Part shown: piece after piece, positions 38,365 to 47,432 of the stretch
How the letters are laid out: each line of letters begins with the position of its first letter
How positions within the stretch are numbered: position 1 is the first letter of the stretch
Assembly (NCBI RefSeq): GCF_009932395.1
Contig: NZ_LSRS01000005.1
Span: forward strand, 265,929-329,928
Origin: Sporotomaculum syntrophicum
GTDB lineage: Bacteria; Bacillota; Desulfotomaculia; Desulfotomaculales; Desulfallaceae
Reading direction: 5' to 3'
DNA length: 64,000 bases
Made by a program: the position numbers and the translations under genes
The notes under the pieces: generated by a model
Databases searched by the model: none
Told to the model about the DNA's origin: nothing
The model's input: only the letters and a program-made list of their open reading frames with translations

Positions 38365-38440
38365 GGACTGTGAATGTTTCTGCTGCTTTACCTGTGCTAG
38401 CGCTTGGCTACGGTTTGCAGCAGCATTTATATAGTAATTA

Positions 38441-38486
38441 AAAAAACATCTAGAAGTCCTAAAAACAGGCTTTTAGGTGTTTTTTA
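38441..38486 (+). terminator. Intrinsic terminator after uppP
   Basis: AAAAAACATCTAGAAG pairs with CTTTTAGGTGTTTTTT (two G-T pairs), with a T run. An 11-bp or longer effective stem. Confidence 0.85.
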
Positions 38487-38575
38487 TCTTTAACGGGATG
38501 GATTTTCTTTTTCTTGGAAGGAATTATATGTAAAAAATGGAATAACTTATTTATCAAGTGGGGGGGTGATTTACT

Positions 38576-40867
38576 ATGTCGGATAAGTTGTCATATGAAA
38601 TAACTGGCATTATATTATTTGGCTTAGCCTTGTTGGTATTACTGAGCATTATAAATCCTTCGTTAGGCTTGGCGGGAAGCTTATTAAACGTTGCCTTGAT
38701 GCATATGGCTGGGGAGGGAAGATATTTATTTCCTGTTTTACTGGCGGTCGCGGGTTATAAAATGTTTTGCCGGAAAAAGAAAGCCAAAAAAACCGTAAAT
38801 TTATACGGCGCGATAATTATAGCTATCGTGGTGTTAACTCTTTTACACCTGTCCATTCCTGAGGATTATATTATTAAAGCTGGATGGCAAGGCGATGGTG
38901 GTGGCATTATCGGGGGAGTTGCTTATTATATCTTGATCAAGTCGTTTGGCGATCCTGGGGTCTATATTATACTGGTCACTATGTTTATGGTCGGCTTTTT
39001 ATTGTTGTCGAATCAGTCTTTAGTTACAATGTCAAAAAACACAATTAATAAAATAAGTCAGGGTCTAAAAAAAACGATACGTATGGTGGATGAATTCCTG
39101 TTTTATAAAACTGAAGAAATTGAAGAAGAAGGGGATTTGTATCCGGTAATCATTGACCGGTGTAATGCAGGACACTTAAATTCCAGAGAAGTTGGTGATG
39201 AAGATTACCCGTCAAGCACTTTGCATAATAGCAGAATAAGCAGTTCGGTATCGAACACCAGGGAAAAAGGGGAAAAACCTAATGTTGTTTACTATCGGCC
39301 CTTAAGGCAGCCTGCTAATACAGGTAAGCTGCTTGATAACGAACAGGTGGGAGACCGTGAAACAGAGGAAACTATATCATTTGGTCAGGAACTACCTGGA
39401 AGCGAGGAACTGTCAATAGCTGAAAAGAAGTACCAGCTGCCACCTGTTTCATTGTTGGCCAAACCATCCCGTGGCAAAGCAAGTAAGGATAATCGAGATA
39501 TTAACGATAATATTAAAGTATTGGAGGAAACATTAGGTAGTTTTGGTATTAGGGTTCGAGTTACTCAGGTTTATAAAGGACCCGCGATTACTAGGTATGA
39601 GCTTCAACCGCCATCGGGAGTTAAGGTTAGCCGAATTGTTGGACTAGCTGATGACATAGCCTTAAGCATGGCTGCTTCTAATGTCCGCATCGAGGCGCCG
39701 GTACCTGGCAAGGCGGTGGTGGGTATAGAAGTACCGAACAGGGAAATCGCCACGGTTTTTCTAAGGGAACTTGTGGAAACAACGGAATACCAACAAGCGA
39801 ACTCACATCTTACCATTGCTTTAGGCAAAGATATTGCAGGTCAGCCGGTTTTGGATGACTTAGCCCGCATGCCGCATCTGCTGATTGCTGGAGCTACCGG
39901 AGCGGGGAAAAGTGTTTGCTTAAACACGTTGATCGCAGGCTTTTTATTTAAATCAACGCCTGAGCAAGTAAAATTGATGATTATTGACCCAAAGATGGTA
40001 GAATTAGCAGCTTTTAACGGTATTCCTCACCTAGTGTCCCCAGTGGTTACTGATCCCAAAAAAGCTGCCACATCGTTGCGCTGGGCGGTTAAAGAAATGG
40101 AATACCGGTATGATTTATTTGCTGGTTGTGGTGTGAGGGATATCACTCGTTATAATAAGTTGATGCTACAGCAAAATAAAACGCAGTTGTCGTTACTAGT
40201 GATTATTATTGACGAGCTAGCAGACTTAATGATGGTGGCTCCTGCGGATGTCGAAGATGCTATATGTAGATTGGCCCAGATGGCCAGGGCGGCAGGTATT
40301 CATCTGGTGGTAGCTACTCAACGGCCATCAGTGGATATCATCACTGGCTTGATTAAGGCTAATATACCTTCCCGTATTAGCTTTGCGGTTTCCTCACAAA
40401 TAGATTCCAGAACGATATTAGATATGGGGGGGGCGGAAAAATTGTTGGGCCGTGGTGACATGTTATTTTACCCGGTGGGGGCTAGTAAACCAATCAGAGT
40501 CCAGGGGGCTTATTTATCTGACCGTGAAGTTGAATTGCTGGTTCGGTACTGGAAACAACAATCTGAGCCGGAATATGACCCCAGTATTGCCGATGAGGTT
40601 AGTAAAGCTGGTGAGGAATTAAGTGATGAACTGCTGCCACTGGCCGTGAAGATTTTTATTGAAAGCGGACATGCTTCCATCTCACTGCTGCAGCGCCGTT
40701 TGCATATCGGTTATGCCAGGGCTGCCAGGTTAATGGATATTATGGAGAAAAAAGGGTATGTAGGTGGTTACGAAGGTAGCAAACCCCGGGTGGTATTAAT
40801 TACGGAAGAAGAGTACAATAATAAGTTTTATGATGTAATTGCTCCCCAGGCGGGGAATGATAAATGA
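38576..40867 (+). CDS. ftsK: DNA translocase FtsK/SpoIIIE
   Basis: A septal DNA pump for chromosome segregation in division or into the forespore. It has 763 residues. Four hydrophobic N-terminal segments (to about residue 145) anchor it, followed by a charged linker (about 180-300). The motor has Walker A GATGAGKSV near residue 438 and Walker B LLVIIIDELADLMM. The FtsK signature region is VVATQRPSVDIITGLIKANIP, and a C-terminal gamma winged helix recognises oriented DNA sequences. ATG 38576 follows GGGGGGGTGATTTACT. FtsK versus SpoIIIE identity cannot be settled from sequence alone. Confidence 0.95.
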   Translation: MSDKLSYEITGIILFGLALLVLLSIINPSLGLAGSLLNVALMHMAGEGRYLFPVLLAVAGYKMFCRKKKAKKTVNLYGAIIIAIVVLTLLHLSIPEDYIIKAGWQGDGGGIIGGVAYYILIKSFGDPGVYIILVTMFMVGFLLLSNQSLVTMSKNTINKISQGLKKTIRMVDEFLFYKTEEIEEEGDLYPVIIDRCNAGHLNSREVGDEDYPSSTLHNSRISSSVSNTREKGEKPNVVYYRPLRQPANTGKLLDNEQVGDRETEETISFGQELPGSEELSIAEKKYQLPPVSLLAKPSRGKASKDNRDINDNIKVLEETLGSFGIRVRVTQVYKGPAITRYELQPPSGVKVSRIVGLADDIALSMAASNVRIEAPVPGKAVVGIEVPNREIATVFLRELVETTEYQQANSHLTIALGKDIAGQPVLDDLARMPHLLIAGATGAGKSVCLNTLIAGFLFKSTPEQVKLMIIDPKMVELAAFNGIPHLVSPVVTDPKKAATSLRWAVKEMEYRYDLFAGCGVRDITRYNKLMLQQNKTQLSLLVIIIDELADLMMVAPADVEDAICRLAQMARAAGIHLVVATQRPSVDIITGLIKANIPSRISFAVSSQIDSRTILDMGGAEKLLGRGDMLFYPVGASKPIRVQGAYLSDREVELLVRYWKQQSEPEYDPSIADEVSKAGEELSDELLPLAVKIFIESGHASISLLQRRLHIGYARAARLMDIMEKKGYVGGYEGSKPRVVLITEEEYNNKFYDVIAPQAGNDK

Positions 40868-40935
40868 AAAGAGGATTATATTATTGAAATGTCGAAGAAT
40901 AATTTTGTTATTTATATTCCTACAGGGGGTAATTA

Positions 40936-41692
40936 ATGGATAAAGATATTGATATATACCAGCTCGCACATATGGCAGCTGGTATACCTGTTATTGACCT
41001 GAGATCGATGGAATATAGTGAAGCCACAATACCTGGTTGCCTATAACATACCCTTGTTGGATAACATTGAACGGTCTCTGGTGGGCACAGTTTATAAAAA
41101 TCATAGTATCGTAGAAGCTAGAGAACTGACCATGGATATCTTGGCCCCAAAGCTACCTGTTTTCATAAAATCTTTTCAAAAAATTGCTCCGGAAAAAAGT
41201 AGTGGTCTTTTGCTGGCGTGGCGGCGAACGCAGCCATTTTGCAGTAGTATTTTAGCTAACATGGGTTTCCAGGTCTATCGGATTAACGGTGGATATAAAG
41301 CCTACCGGGACTATGTCAGAGCATATTTGGGTAGGGAAAATCTACCCTTTTGAGCGGTGGTGGTGCACGGTTTAACCGGGGTAGGCAAAACGATTTGCTC
41401 ATCGCCTTAAAGGATATGGTTTATCCCGTGCTTGATTTGGAAGGACTGGCTAAACACAGGGGTTCAGTATTTGGCAAAATAGGACAACCTCCTTCACCCG
41501 GGCAAAAAATGTTTAGTCATATATCGAGAGGGATTTACAAAAAGCTGAGCAATACGGGATATATATAGTTGAATGTGAAAGCCGGCGGTTGGGAAACCTG
41601 TATGTACCTGCATCAGTTATGAAAAATATGCAGTCAGGCATCGGGTCCTATTGTATGCTTCCTTAAATGCGCGGGTGCAACGTATAAACAGA
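40936..41692 (+). pseudogene. mnmH: Degenerate tRNA 2-selenouridine synthase (selU/mnmH)
   Basis: Recognisable in pieces: an N-terminal rhodanese part GIPVIDLRSMEYSEATIPG from ATG 40936, then a frameshift into NIPLLDNIERSLVGTVYKN. The region where the catalytic Cys should lie (normally C-W-R-G-G) reads LLLAWRRTQPFCS, so it is lost. After a TGA, the P-loop AVVVHGLTGVGKT is followed by another frameshift and LDLEGLAKHRGSVFGKIGQ. The last readable piece is SLNARVQRI, and the remaining C-terminus is missing because rodZ begins at 41730. The AGGGGG ribosome site is still present. It implies loss of this tRNA selenation or geranylation enzyme unless another copy exists. Confidence 0.88.
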
Positions 41693-41729
41693 GACTTCCG
41701 GAGTATAACATTCCGGGGAGGTGATGGTT

Positions 41730-42464
41730 TTGTCCATTGGTGAGGAACTGCGGCAAGCCAGGCAGCAAATGGGAGCATCGTTGAAAGATGTGGAAAACGA
41801 AACTAAAATTCGTACAAAGTATATCAATGCAATGGAAAATGATGCCTTTGACGTGCTGCCGGAAAAGGTATATGTCAAGGGCTTTTTGCGAACATATGCT
41901 CGCTTTCTAGGCTTGGACGGAGACACATTGGTTACCCAGTATGAGGAACAGTTTAGACCCCGGTTGGCAGCTCAGAAGGCTGGTGTAACTACCCGATATT
42001 CAAAACCTGCGATCCGGTGGAAGGGTTTTGCTATTGCTGTACTAGCCCTGGTGGTGCTTGCCCTGATCTACCGAGGTGGTTTTGTATTAGGGAACCTGTC
42101 CGATGATATTGCGGACATCGGACAGCAGTCGGGAACTTCGAATCAATATAGTGTAGATGAACATAAAGGACAGGCACCCAAAACTGACCAGGAGACAAAA
42201 ACGGTTAACATGGTTTTGCAGGTGGTTGGAGGAGAAAGTTGGATCAAAATAGCGGTAGATAATAAGTATGTGTTCGAGGGAACGTTAGGACCCAATCATG
42301 TTAGACAATTTACCGGACGGGAAAAAATATGGGTAAAGTTTGGTAATGCCGGTGTGGTAAATGTGAAGGTAAATGACCAGGATTATGGTTTTCTTGACGG
42401 TCCTGGTCAGGTTGTAACCAGGACGTTTACAAAAGATGATGGTCAGCAAACAGCCGGGGGGTAA
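41730..42464 (+). CDS. rodZ: RodZ-like helix-turn-helix membrane protein
   Basis: A RodZ/YmfM-type protein. The N-terminal cytoplasmic HTH domain (IGEELRQARQQMGASLKDVEN to GFLRTYARFLGLD) is followed by a basic stretch and one transmembrane helix (FAIAVLALVVLALIYRGG). An extracytoplasmic DUF4115-like domain ends it (VNMVLQVVGGESWIKI onward). It helps link MreB to the envelope in rod morphogenesis. TTG 41730 is preferred, eight nt after GGGGAGG; GTG 41721 is the longest alternative. Confidence 0.9.
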   Translation: MSIGEELRQARQQMGASLKDVENETKIRTKYINAMENDAFDVLPEKVYVKGFLRTYARFLGLDGDTLVTQYEEQFRPRLAAQKAGVTTRYSKPAIRWKGFAIAVLALVVLALIYRGGFVLGNLSDDIADIGQQSGTSNQYSVDEHKGQAPKTDQETKTVNMVLQVVGGESWIKIAVDNKYVFEGTLGPNHVRQFTGREKIWVKFGNAGVVNVKVNDQDYGFLDGPGQVVTRTFTKDDGQQTAGG

Positions 42465-42557
42465 CCGCCCCTGGTTTTTACTTTATTTGCATATTCTTTG
42501 ACAGTGTCGTATGCAGTGAGTTATACTGGTTTAAGAATTTAAAAAAGGTGCTAAATA

Positions 42558-43889
42558 ATGTCTATTTTAATTGGATTGATTAGTTTGGGCTGTGCGAAAA
42601 ATAGGGTAGATTCAGAGGTACTGCTAGGGCAATTGCACCAGGCAGGCTATACTTTGACAGGTGATATTAACAAGGCAGAGGTAATTATCGTTAATACGTG
42701 TGGTTTTATCAATGCGGCTAAGGAAGAATCGATAGCCGCGATTTTGGAAGCTGCCCAATATAAAATAATTGGTCGGTGCCGAAAGCTGTTGGTGGCGGGT
42801 TGTTTATCCCAGCGTTACGGTAATGAATTGTTGCAGGAAATGCCAGAAATTGATGGCATTATGGGGACTGGAGCGGTGCCAGAGGTCGTGAAAGTATTGC
42901 AAACAATACACTCGGGACATAGACCGCTGGCAGTTGGTGCCCCTGGCTATATCCCAAAGAGACTGGAGGCCAGAGTGCTAACTACACCCAGCTATGTAGC
43001 TTATCTAAAAATTGCCGAAGGATGTGACAATTGCTGCTCATATTGTGCTATTCCCGCCATCAGAGGTCCTTACCGTAGTCGTGACATGGATGATATTGTT
43101 AGTGAAGCGCAGTGGTTATGTTCCAGCGGTGTTAAGGAATTAATCGTTGTAGCTCAAGAAACCACTCGCTACGGACGGGATATATATGGCCGGTATGCGC
43201 TGCCCGAACTTTTGCAGCGGCTGGCGGCAATTGATGAGTGCCGTTGGGTCAGGCTCATGTATTGCTATCCTGATTCTTTTACAGATAGTCTAATAGAATT
43301 ATTAGCTACAACTCCCAAAATATGTCGGTATATAGACTTACCATTGCAGCATATTAATAACCGGTTGTTGCGGTTAATGAACAGGCGAGGCAGTAAAGAG
43401 TATATCATCAAGCTGGTGGACAAGCTGCGCAAGTCAATTCCCGGCGTGACATTGCGGACCACCTTTATTGTCGGTTTCCCCGGTGAAACTGAACAGGAAT
43501 TTAATGAGTTGCTTGATTTTATGGAACAAGTTAAGTTTGAACGAGCCGGTGTCTTTGCTTATTCGCCTGAGGAGGGTACTGCGGCCGAGATGCTACCGGG
43601 TCGCATTCGCGATAACGTGGTAGCGGAAAGGGTAAACCGGGCAATGAGTTTGCAGCAGCGTATATCATTAAGCCACAACCTTGACAAGGTTGGTCAAGAG
43701 CTTATGGTATTGGTGGAGGGCTGGGATGATGATGCAAAAATGTACTGGGGCAGGACAGAGGCAGATGCTCCAGAAATAGACGAGAAGGTTTTTTTTACAT
43801 CCCGTGCAGTGGTTCGGGAAGGTGATTTTGTGCAGGTCAAGGTGCTAGATGCTGCAGAATATGATTTATCAGGAGTACGGACAAAATGA
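42558..43889 (+). CDS. rimO: Ribosomal protein S12 methylthiotransferase RimO
   Basis: A radical-SAM enzyme that methylthiolates the conserved Asp of ribosomal protein S12. The N-terminal UPF0004 domain has SLGCAKNRVDSEVLLG and VNTCGFINAAKEES. The radical-SAM Cys triad is in EGCDNCCSYCAIPAIRG near residue 155, and a C-terminal TRAM domain ends the 443-residue protein. RimO is distinguished from MiaB by the SLGCAKNRVDSE form. It overlaps pgsA by 4 nt. Confidence 0.95.
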   Translation: MSILIGLISLGCAKNRVDSEVLLGQLHQAGYTLTGDINKAEVIIVNTCGFINAAKEESIAAILEAAQYKIIGRCRKLLVAGCLSQRYGNELLQEMPEIDGIMGTGAVPEVVKVLQTIHSGHRPLAVGAPGYIPKRLEARVLTTPSYVAYLKIAEGCDNCCSYCAIPAIRGPYRSRDMDDIVSEAQWLCSSGVKELIVVAQETTRYGRDIYGRYALPELLQRLAAIDECRWVRLMYCYPDSFTDSLIELLATTPKICRYIDLPLQHINNRLLRLMNRRGSKEYIIKLVDKLRKSIPGVTLRTTFIVGFPGETEQEFNELLDFMEQVKFERAGVFAYSPEEGTAAEMLPGRIRDNVVAERVNRAMSLQQRISLSHNLDKVGQELMVLVEGWDDDAKMYWGRTEADAPEIDEKVFFTSRAVVREGDFVQVKVLDAAEYDLSGVRTK

Positions 43890-44428
43890 ATTTGCCAAAT
43901 CGTGTGACTTTACTTAGAATTTTTATGGTACCAGTTTTTCTGGTTATCCTGGCTTTACACCTGCCGTGGGGGGATTATATCGCAGCTGCTGTATTTGTGC
44001 TGGCTGCCTGCACCGACGGACTGGACGGCTATATGGCTCGCAAACACAAGCAGATAACCAGCTTGGGTAAATTATTAGATCCGCTAGCTGATAAATTACT
44101 TATTTCAGCCGCATTGATTGCTCTGGTAGAGCTGGATAGGTTATCCGGATGGGTTGCTGTGGTGATTGTAGGACGTGAATTTGCTGTTACAGGGCTGCGT
44201 TCCCTGGCTGTTGCCGAGGGGGTAGTCCTTGCAGCCAGTAAGCTAGGCAAAATAAAAACGGTGACTCAAATTGTTGCAATTGTGGCTTTGTTTTTGCGAG
44301 ATTATCCCTTTAATCTAATTAACATACCTTTTGGTAATATGGCTATGGCTGTGGCTGTTGTTTTTACCATCTGGTCAGGCATGAATTATTTTCAGCAGGC
44401 CGGTTTTTTATTGCGAACCAAAGACTAA
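43886..44428 (+). CDS. pgsA: CDP-diacylglycerol-glycerol-3-phosphate phosphatidyltransferase
   Basis: A membrane enzyme making phosphatidylglycerol phosphate from the CDP-diacylglycerol produced by CdsA (2123). The CDP-alcohol phosphatidyltransferase motif is intact: DGLDGYMARKHKQ followed by LGKLLDPLADKL. It has 180 residues with four to six hydrophobic segments. ATG 43886 overlaps the rimO stop (ATGA). A terminator follows. Confidence 0.95.
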   Translation: MNLPNRVTLLRIFMVPVFLVILALHLPWGDYIAAAVFVLAACTDGLDGYMARKHKQITSLGKLLDPLADKLLISAALIALVELDRLSGWVAVVIVGREFAVTGLRSLAVAEGVVLAASKLGKIKTVTQIVAIVALFLRDYPFNLINIPFGNMAMAVAVVFTIWSGMNYFQQAGFLLRTKD

Positions 44429-44439
44429 TAATAACTAGC

Positions 44440-44472
44440 AACAACCTATCTGCCATGCAGTGGGTTGTTTTT
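44440..44472 (+). terminator. Intrinsic terminator after pgsA
   Basis: AACAACC pairs with GGTTGTT, with an inner CTGC/GCAG pair around CAT, and a T5 tail. Confidence 0.8.
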
Positions 44473-44607
44473 GATCTCATCATGTATTTGGCTGTCCATT
44501 CCTGATGGTGACAATTACCTGCTTTAAGAGCTTAATGGTTATGTTATAATTACTCATTGTCAGAGCATTATTTAATCATAATGGTTTAGGAATGAAAGGG
44601 TGATGGC

Positions 44608-45159
44608 ATGCGCTGGCAGGACTTTAAAATTCATGTAGTTGCTGTATCAATGCTGGTTGCGCTGGCAGCTTTTTTTGGTGCCCAGTGGTTATATACCAGC
44701 TTGAATTTCCAGCAACCGTTAAAGAAAGAATTGGATAGTAACCAACAGATAATTAATTATCAAATTAAAGAAAAAGATGCTGTCTATACTATAGTAGTAA
44801 CTCTGCGTGAAACTGCTGATTTAAGGCAAACATATTGCCTAATCAATGAGCGTATGCAGGATATCATGGGCAAGCGCCCCTTTATTATTGAGTTGGATGA
44901 CCGGCGCAATGAACGCCTAACTGACGTTTATAATAAGGGTCAGTTTGCTATTCACGAGGCTATGGTTAAGGGCAATTTTCGGGAGATGTCTGATTCCATG
45001 AATCAGTATGCCCGTGCAAGTGGTGTCCAGTCAAAAGTATATATTGACAGCGACAATATATACTGGCAGATGAAAGATGAAGCATATTTTCTGTATGCAG
45101 TTATACCAAGAGGGGAATGGGCCGTAAATGTACAGGAAAGGGGGGCAAATGATGCTTAA
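44608..45159 (+). CDS. Membrane-anchored hypothetical protein upstream of the FtsH-like gene
   Basis: A 183-residue protein with one N-terminal transmembrane helix (residues 9-30) and a mixed alpha/beta, mostly hydrophilic domain (for example YTIVVTLRETADLRQTY, PFIIELDDRRNERLTDVYN). No family recognised. ATG 44608 follows GAAAGGGTGATGGC. An extended -10 (TGT then TATAAT, 44545-44550) lies upstream. Its last 11 nt overlap the following FtsH-like gene, so it is probably translated with it and may be its partner or substrate adaptor (inference). Confidence 0.7.
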   Translation: MRWQDFKIHVVAVSMLVALAAFFGAQWLYTSLNFQQPLKKELDSNQQIINYQIKEKDAVYTIVVTLRETADLRQTYCLINERMQDIMGKRPFIIELDDRRNERLTDVYNKGQFAIHEAMVKGNFREMSDSMNQYARASGVQSKVYIDSDNIYWQMKDEAYFLYAVIPRGEWAVNVQERGANDA

Positions 45160-46627
45160 AGAGGTAAGTTTAGGAGTAGGTTTGGCTTTGCTCATATTTC
45201 TGGCTGTTTCCGGCCAAGACATCACCCCAATCATTTTTTTGATACTGGCTGCCGGGGCATTAACTTATATTGCCCGGTCTCGCGGCCTGAACACCAGGAT
45301 ATTTAATACTGCGCCGCTGACACACCGGCCGGAAATTTGTTTTGATGATATTGGCGGGCAGAGTTCTGCAATTAATGAGTTAAAAGAGGCACTGGATTTC
45401 ATAAGAAATCAAGAAAAAATTATTAAATTGGGTATCAGACCACTAAAAGGCATATTGCTCACCGGGCCGCCTGGTACCGGAAAAACATTATTGGCCAAAG
45501 CTGCCGCTGGGTATACTGACTCTATATTTATTGCCTGCAGCGGTTCGGAATTTATCGAAATGTACGCTGGTGTGGGTGCCCAGCGGGTGCGCCAGCTCTT
45601 TCAAACTGCCAGGGATACAGGCCAGAAGCTAAAAAAGGACAGTGCGTTGATATTTATTGATGAAATAGATATCCTGGGTGGGAAAAGAGGTCAGAACACA
45701 AGTCATCATGAATATGACCAAACATTAAACCAGCTGCTGGTGGAGATGGACGGACTCAAGGTAAACGATAAAGTTCGTGTGCTGGTGATGGCCGCTACCA
45801 ATCGGGTGGATATGCTGGACCCAGCATTGTTGCGCCCAGGACGGTTTGACCGGGTGGTCAAGGTGGATTTGCCGGATAAACAAGGGCGGCTGGAAATATT
45901 AAAGTTGCACTGTCGCAATAAGCCGCTGGCTAAAGACATAAATTTGGAAGAGATTGCTAGGGAAACATTTAGTTTTAGCGGGGCACACCTGGAAAGCTTG
46001 GCCAATGAAGGGGCTATTTTAGCTATGCGAGAAGGTTGCTTAAAAATTGAACACCGGCACTTGCATGAGGCCATCGACAAGGTGATGATGGGTGAAAAAC
46101 TGGACCGGCGACCGTCCAAACAAGAATTGGAGCGGATAGCCGTGCACGAAGTAGGACATGCCCTGGTCAGTGAAAGAAACCGGCCGGGTTCTGTATCCAC
46201 TCTGACGATTACCCCCCGCGGCCAAGCGTTGGGTTACATGCGGCAGATACCGGAGGACGATGCTTACCTGCATACACGGGATTATTTGGAAAGTCAAATC
46301 CGGGTCCTGCTGGCCGGTTCGCTGGCGGAAGAAGTAGTGCTGGGTAATCGCAGCACGGGGGCGGCAAATGATTTTGAACAGGCACTGAAAACTGCTGCAC
46401 AGATAATCCGTTCAGGTATGTCTGAACTAGGTGTAGTAGATCCAGATATTCTACCGCCGGATCTGCGGTACCGGGTGGTTACCGGTATCATCAGGGAACA
46501 AGAGAAGATTGTTAAGGAATTCCTGACCCGCATGTATGGAGTCATTATACAAGTTGTGTATACCCTGTTGGCTGAGGAAAAAATTAATGGTGAGCAATTT
46601 AGAATGATGATGAAAAAAGTTTCGTGA
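45149..46627 (+). CDS. Compact FtsH-like AAA+ zinc metalloprotease
   Basis: An AAA+ protease of about 492 residues, shorter than ordinary FtsH (600 or more). Two hydrophobic stretches near the N-terminus (residues 8-22 and 27-42) replace FtsH's periplasmic domain. Walker A GPPGTGKTLLAKA is near residue 106, Walker B is ALIFIDEID, and the second region of homology is NRVDMLDPALLRPGRFDR. The zinc site HEVGHAL is near residue 333, with the distal Asp in GAANDFEQAL. It could degrade membrane or regulatory proteins. ATG 45149 or 45152 follows AAAGGGGGG. It lies between pgsA and the CinA-family gene. Confidence 0.85.
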   Translation: MMLKEVSLGVGLALLIFLAVSGQDITPIIFLILAAGALTYIARSRGLNTRIFNTAPLTHRPEICFDDIGGQSSAINELKEALDFIRNQEKIIKLGIRPLKGILLTGPPGTGKTLLAKAAAGYTDSIFIACSGSEFIEMYAGVGAQRVRQLFQTARDTGQKLKKDSALIFIDEIDILGGKRGQNTSHHEYDQTLNQLLVEMDGLKVNDKVRVLVMAATNRVDMLDPALLRPGRFDRVVKVDLPDKQGRLEILKLHCRNKPLAKDINLEEIARETFSFSGAHLESLANEGAILAMREGCLKIEHRHLHEAIDKVMMGEKLDRRPSKQELERIAVHEVGHALVSERNRPGSVSTLTITPRGQALGYMRQIPEDDAYLHTRDYLESQIRVLLAGSLAEEVVLGNRSTGAANDFEQALKTAAQIIRSGMSELGVVDPDILPPDLRYRVVTGIIREQEKIVKEFLTRMYGVIIQVVYTLLAEEKINGEQFRMMMKKVS

Positions 46628-46863
46628 CTAAGCATTTTGGCTATCGCTAGTGCAGCATATCATAGTCCGGATCGATTGTATCTTTTACGGGCTATTATAT
46701 ACTGCACTTTTTATATTCTGAAGAAGTCAGCAATTAGACACGATAAGTTTCATAATCTTTACGGTAGCTAGACTGCAGTTCTGGGGGGGCAATGTTTTTT
46801 AAAGCTATAGCAGGAATTGTCTTTAGGTGGCACGAATATGCACATTATAGTGAGGTGGTCTTT

Positions 46864-47400
46864 ATGCATCAGGAAAGTATCTGTAATACAAACGTTAAAG
46901 AAGAGGTACTCAATGAAGCAGTTGGAGCTTTACTAATAGAACGGGATATGAATGTGTCTCTCGCCGAATCATGTACCGGGGGCCAGGTGATGAAATGTTT
47001 ATCTGATGTGCCCGGTAGCTCCCGTTATTTAGCCGGTGGGGTGGTGTCTTATAGTAACGATTTAAAAATTAACCTACTGGGTGTACCCCGGGAAATAATC
47101 GAGCAGTATGGAGCAGTAAGCGAGCAAACTGCTCGGTTAATGGCTGAGGGTGTCAAAAAAATAACTGGTACTTCCCTGGGCGTTGGTATAACAGGCATTG
47201 CCGGGCCTGACGGTGGCACGGAACAAAAACCTATTGGTTTGGTTTATATTGCATTGTCTGGTGAAGATAAAACTATTTGCCAAAGAAATGTTTTTCGGGG
47301 ACAGCGCTCGGAGGTGCGTTCCAGTGCAACCAATAAAGCACTTGAAATGCTTTGGCGGTATTTACTGGATGTGGATAATGTAAACTGTGAAAACAGTTAA
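46864..47400 (+). CDS. pncC: CinA-family nicotinamide-nucleotide amidohydrolase (PncC)
   Basis: A stand-alone C-terminal CinA domain, which deamidates nicotinamide mononucleotide in NAD salvage. Family segments are SLAESCTGGQVMKCLSDVPGSS, GGVVSYSNDLKINLLGV, YGAVSEQTARLMAEGV and GITGIAGPDGGTEQKPIG. I use ATG 46864, six nt after GAGGTGG (178 residues); ATG 46792 would add a non-conserved 24-residue leader. The N-terminal CinA domain present in B. subtilis is absent. It precedes recA, the standard cinA-recA order. Confidence 0.9.
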   Translation: MHQESICNTNVKEEVLNEAVGALLIERDMNVSLAESCTGGQVMKCLSDVPGSSRYLAGGVVSYSNDLKINLLGVPREIIEQYGAVSEQTARLMAEGVKKITGTSLGVGITGIAGPDGGTEQKPIGLVYIALSGEDKTICQRNVFRGQRSEVRSSATNKALEMLWRYLLDVDNVNCENS

Positions 47401-47432
47401 TATCGAAATGCCTGTTATAAGGAGGGAATGAC

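Noticed and set aside
41347..41355. In-frame TGA in the selU remnant read as a possible selenocysteine codon.
   Set aside because: The same gene has several other frameshifts and lacks its 3' end; a SECIS-like hairpin was not seen, and the residue is not at the catalytic position.
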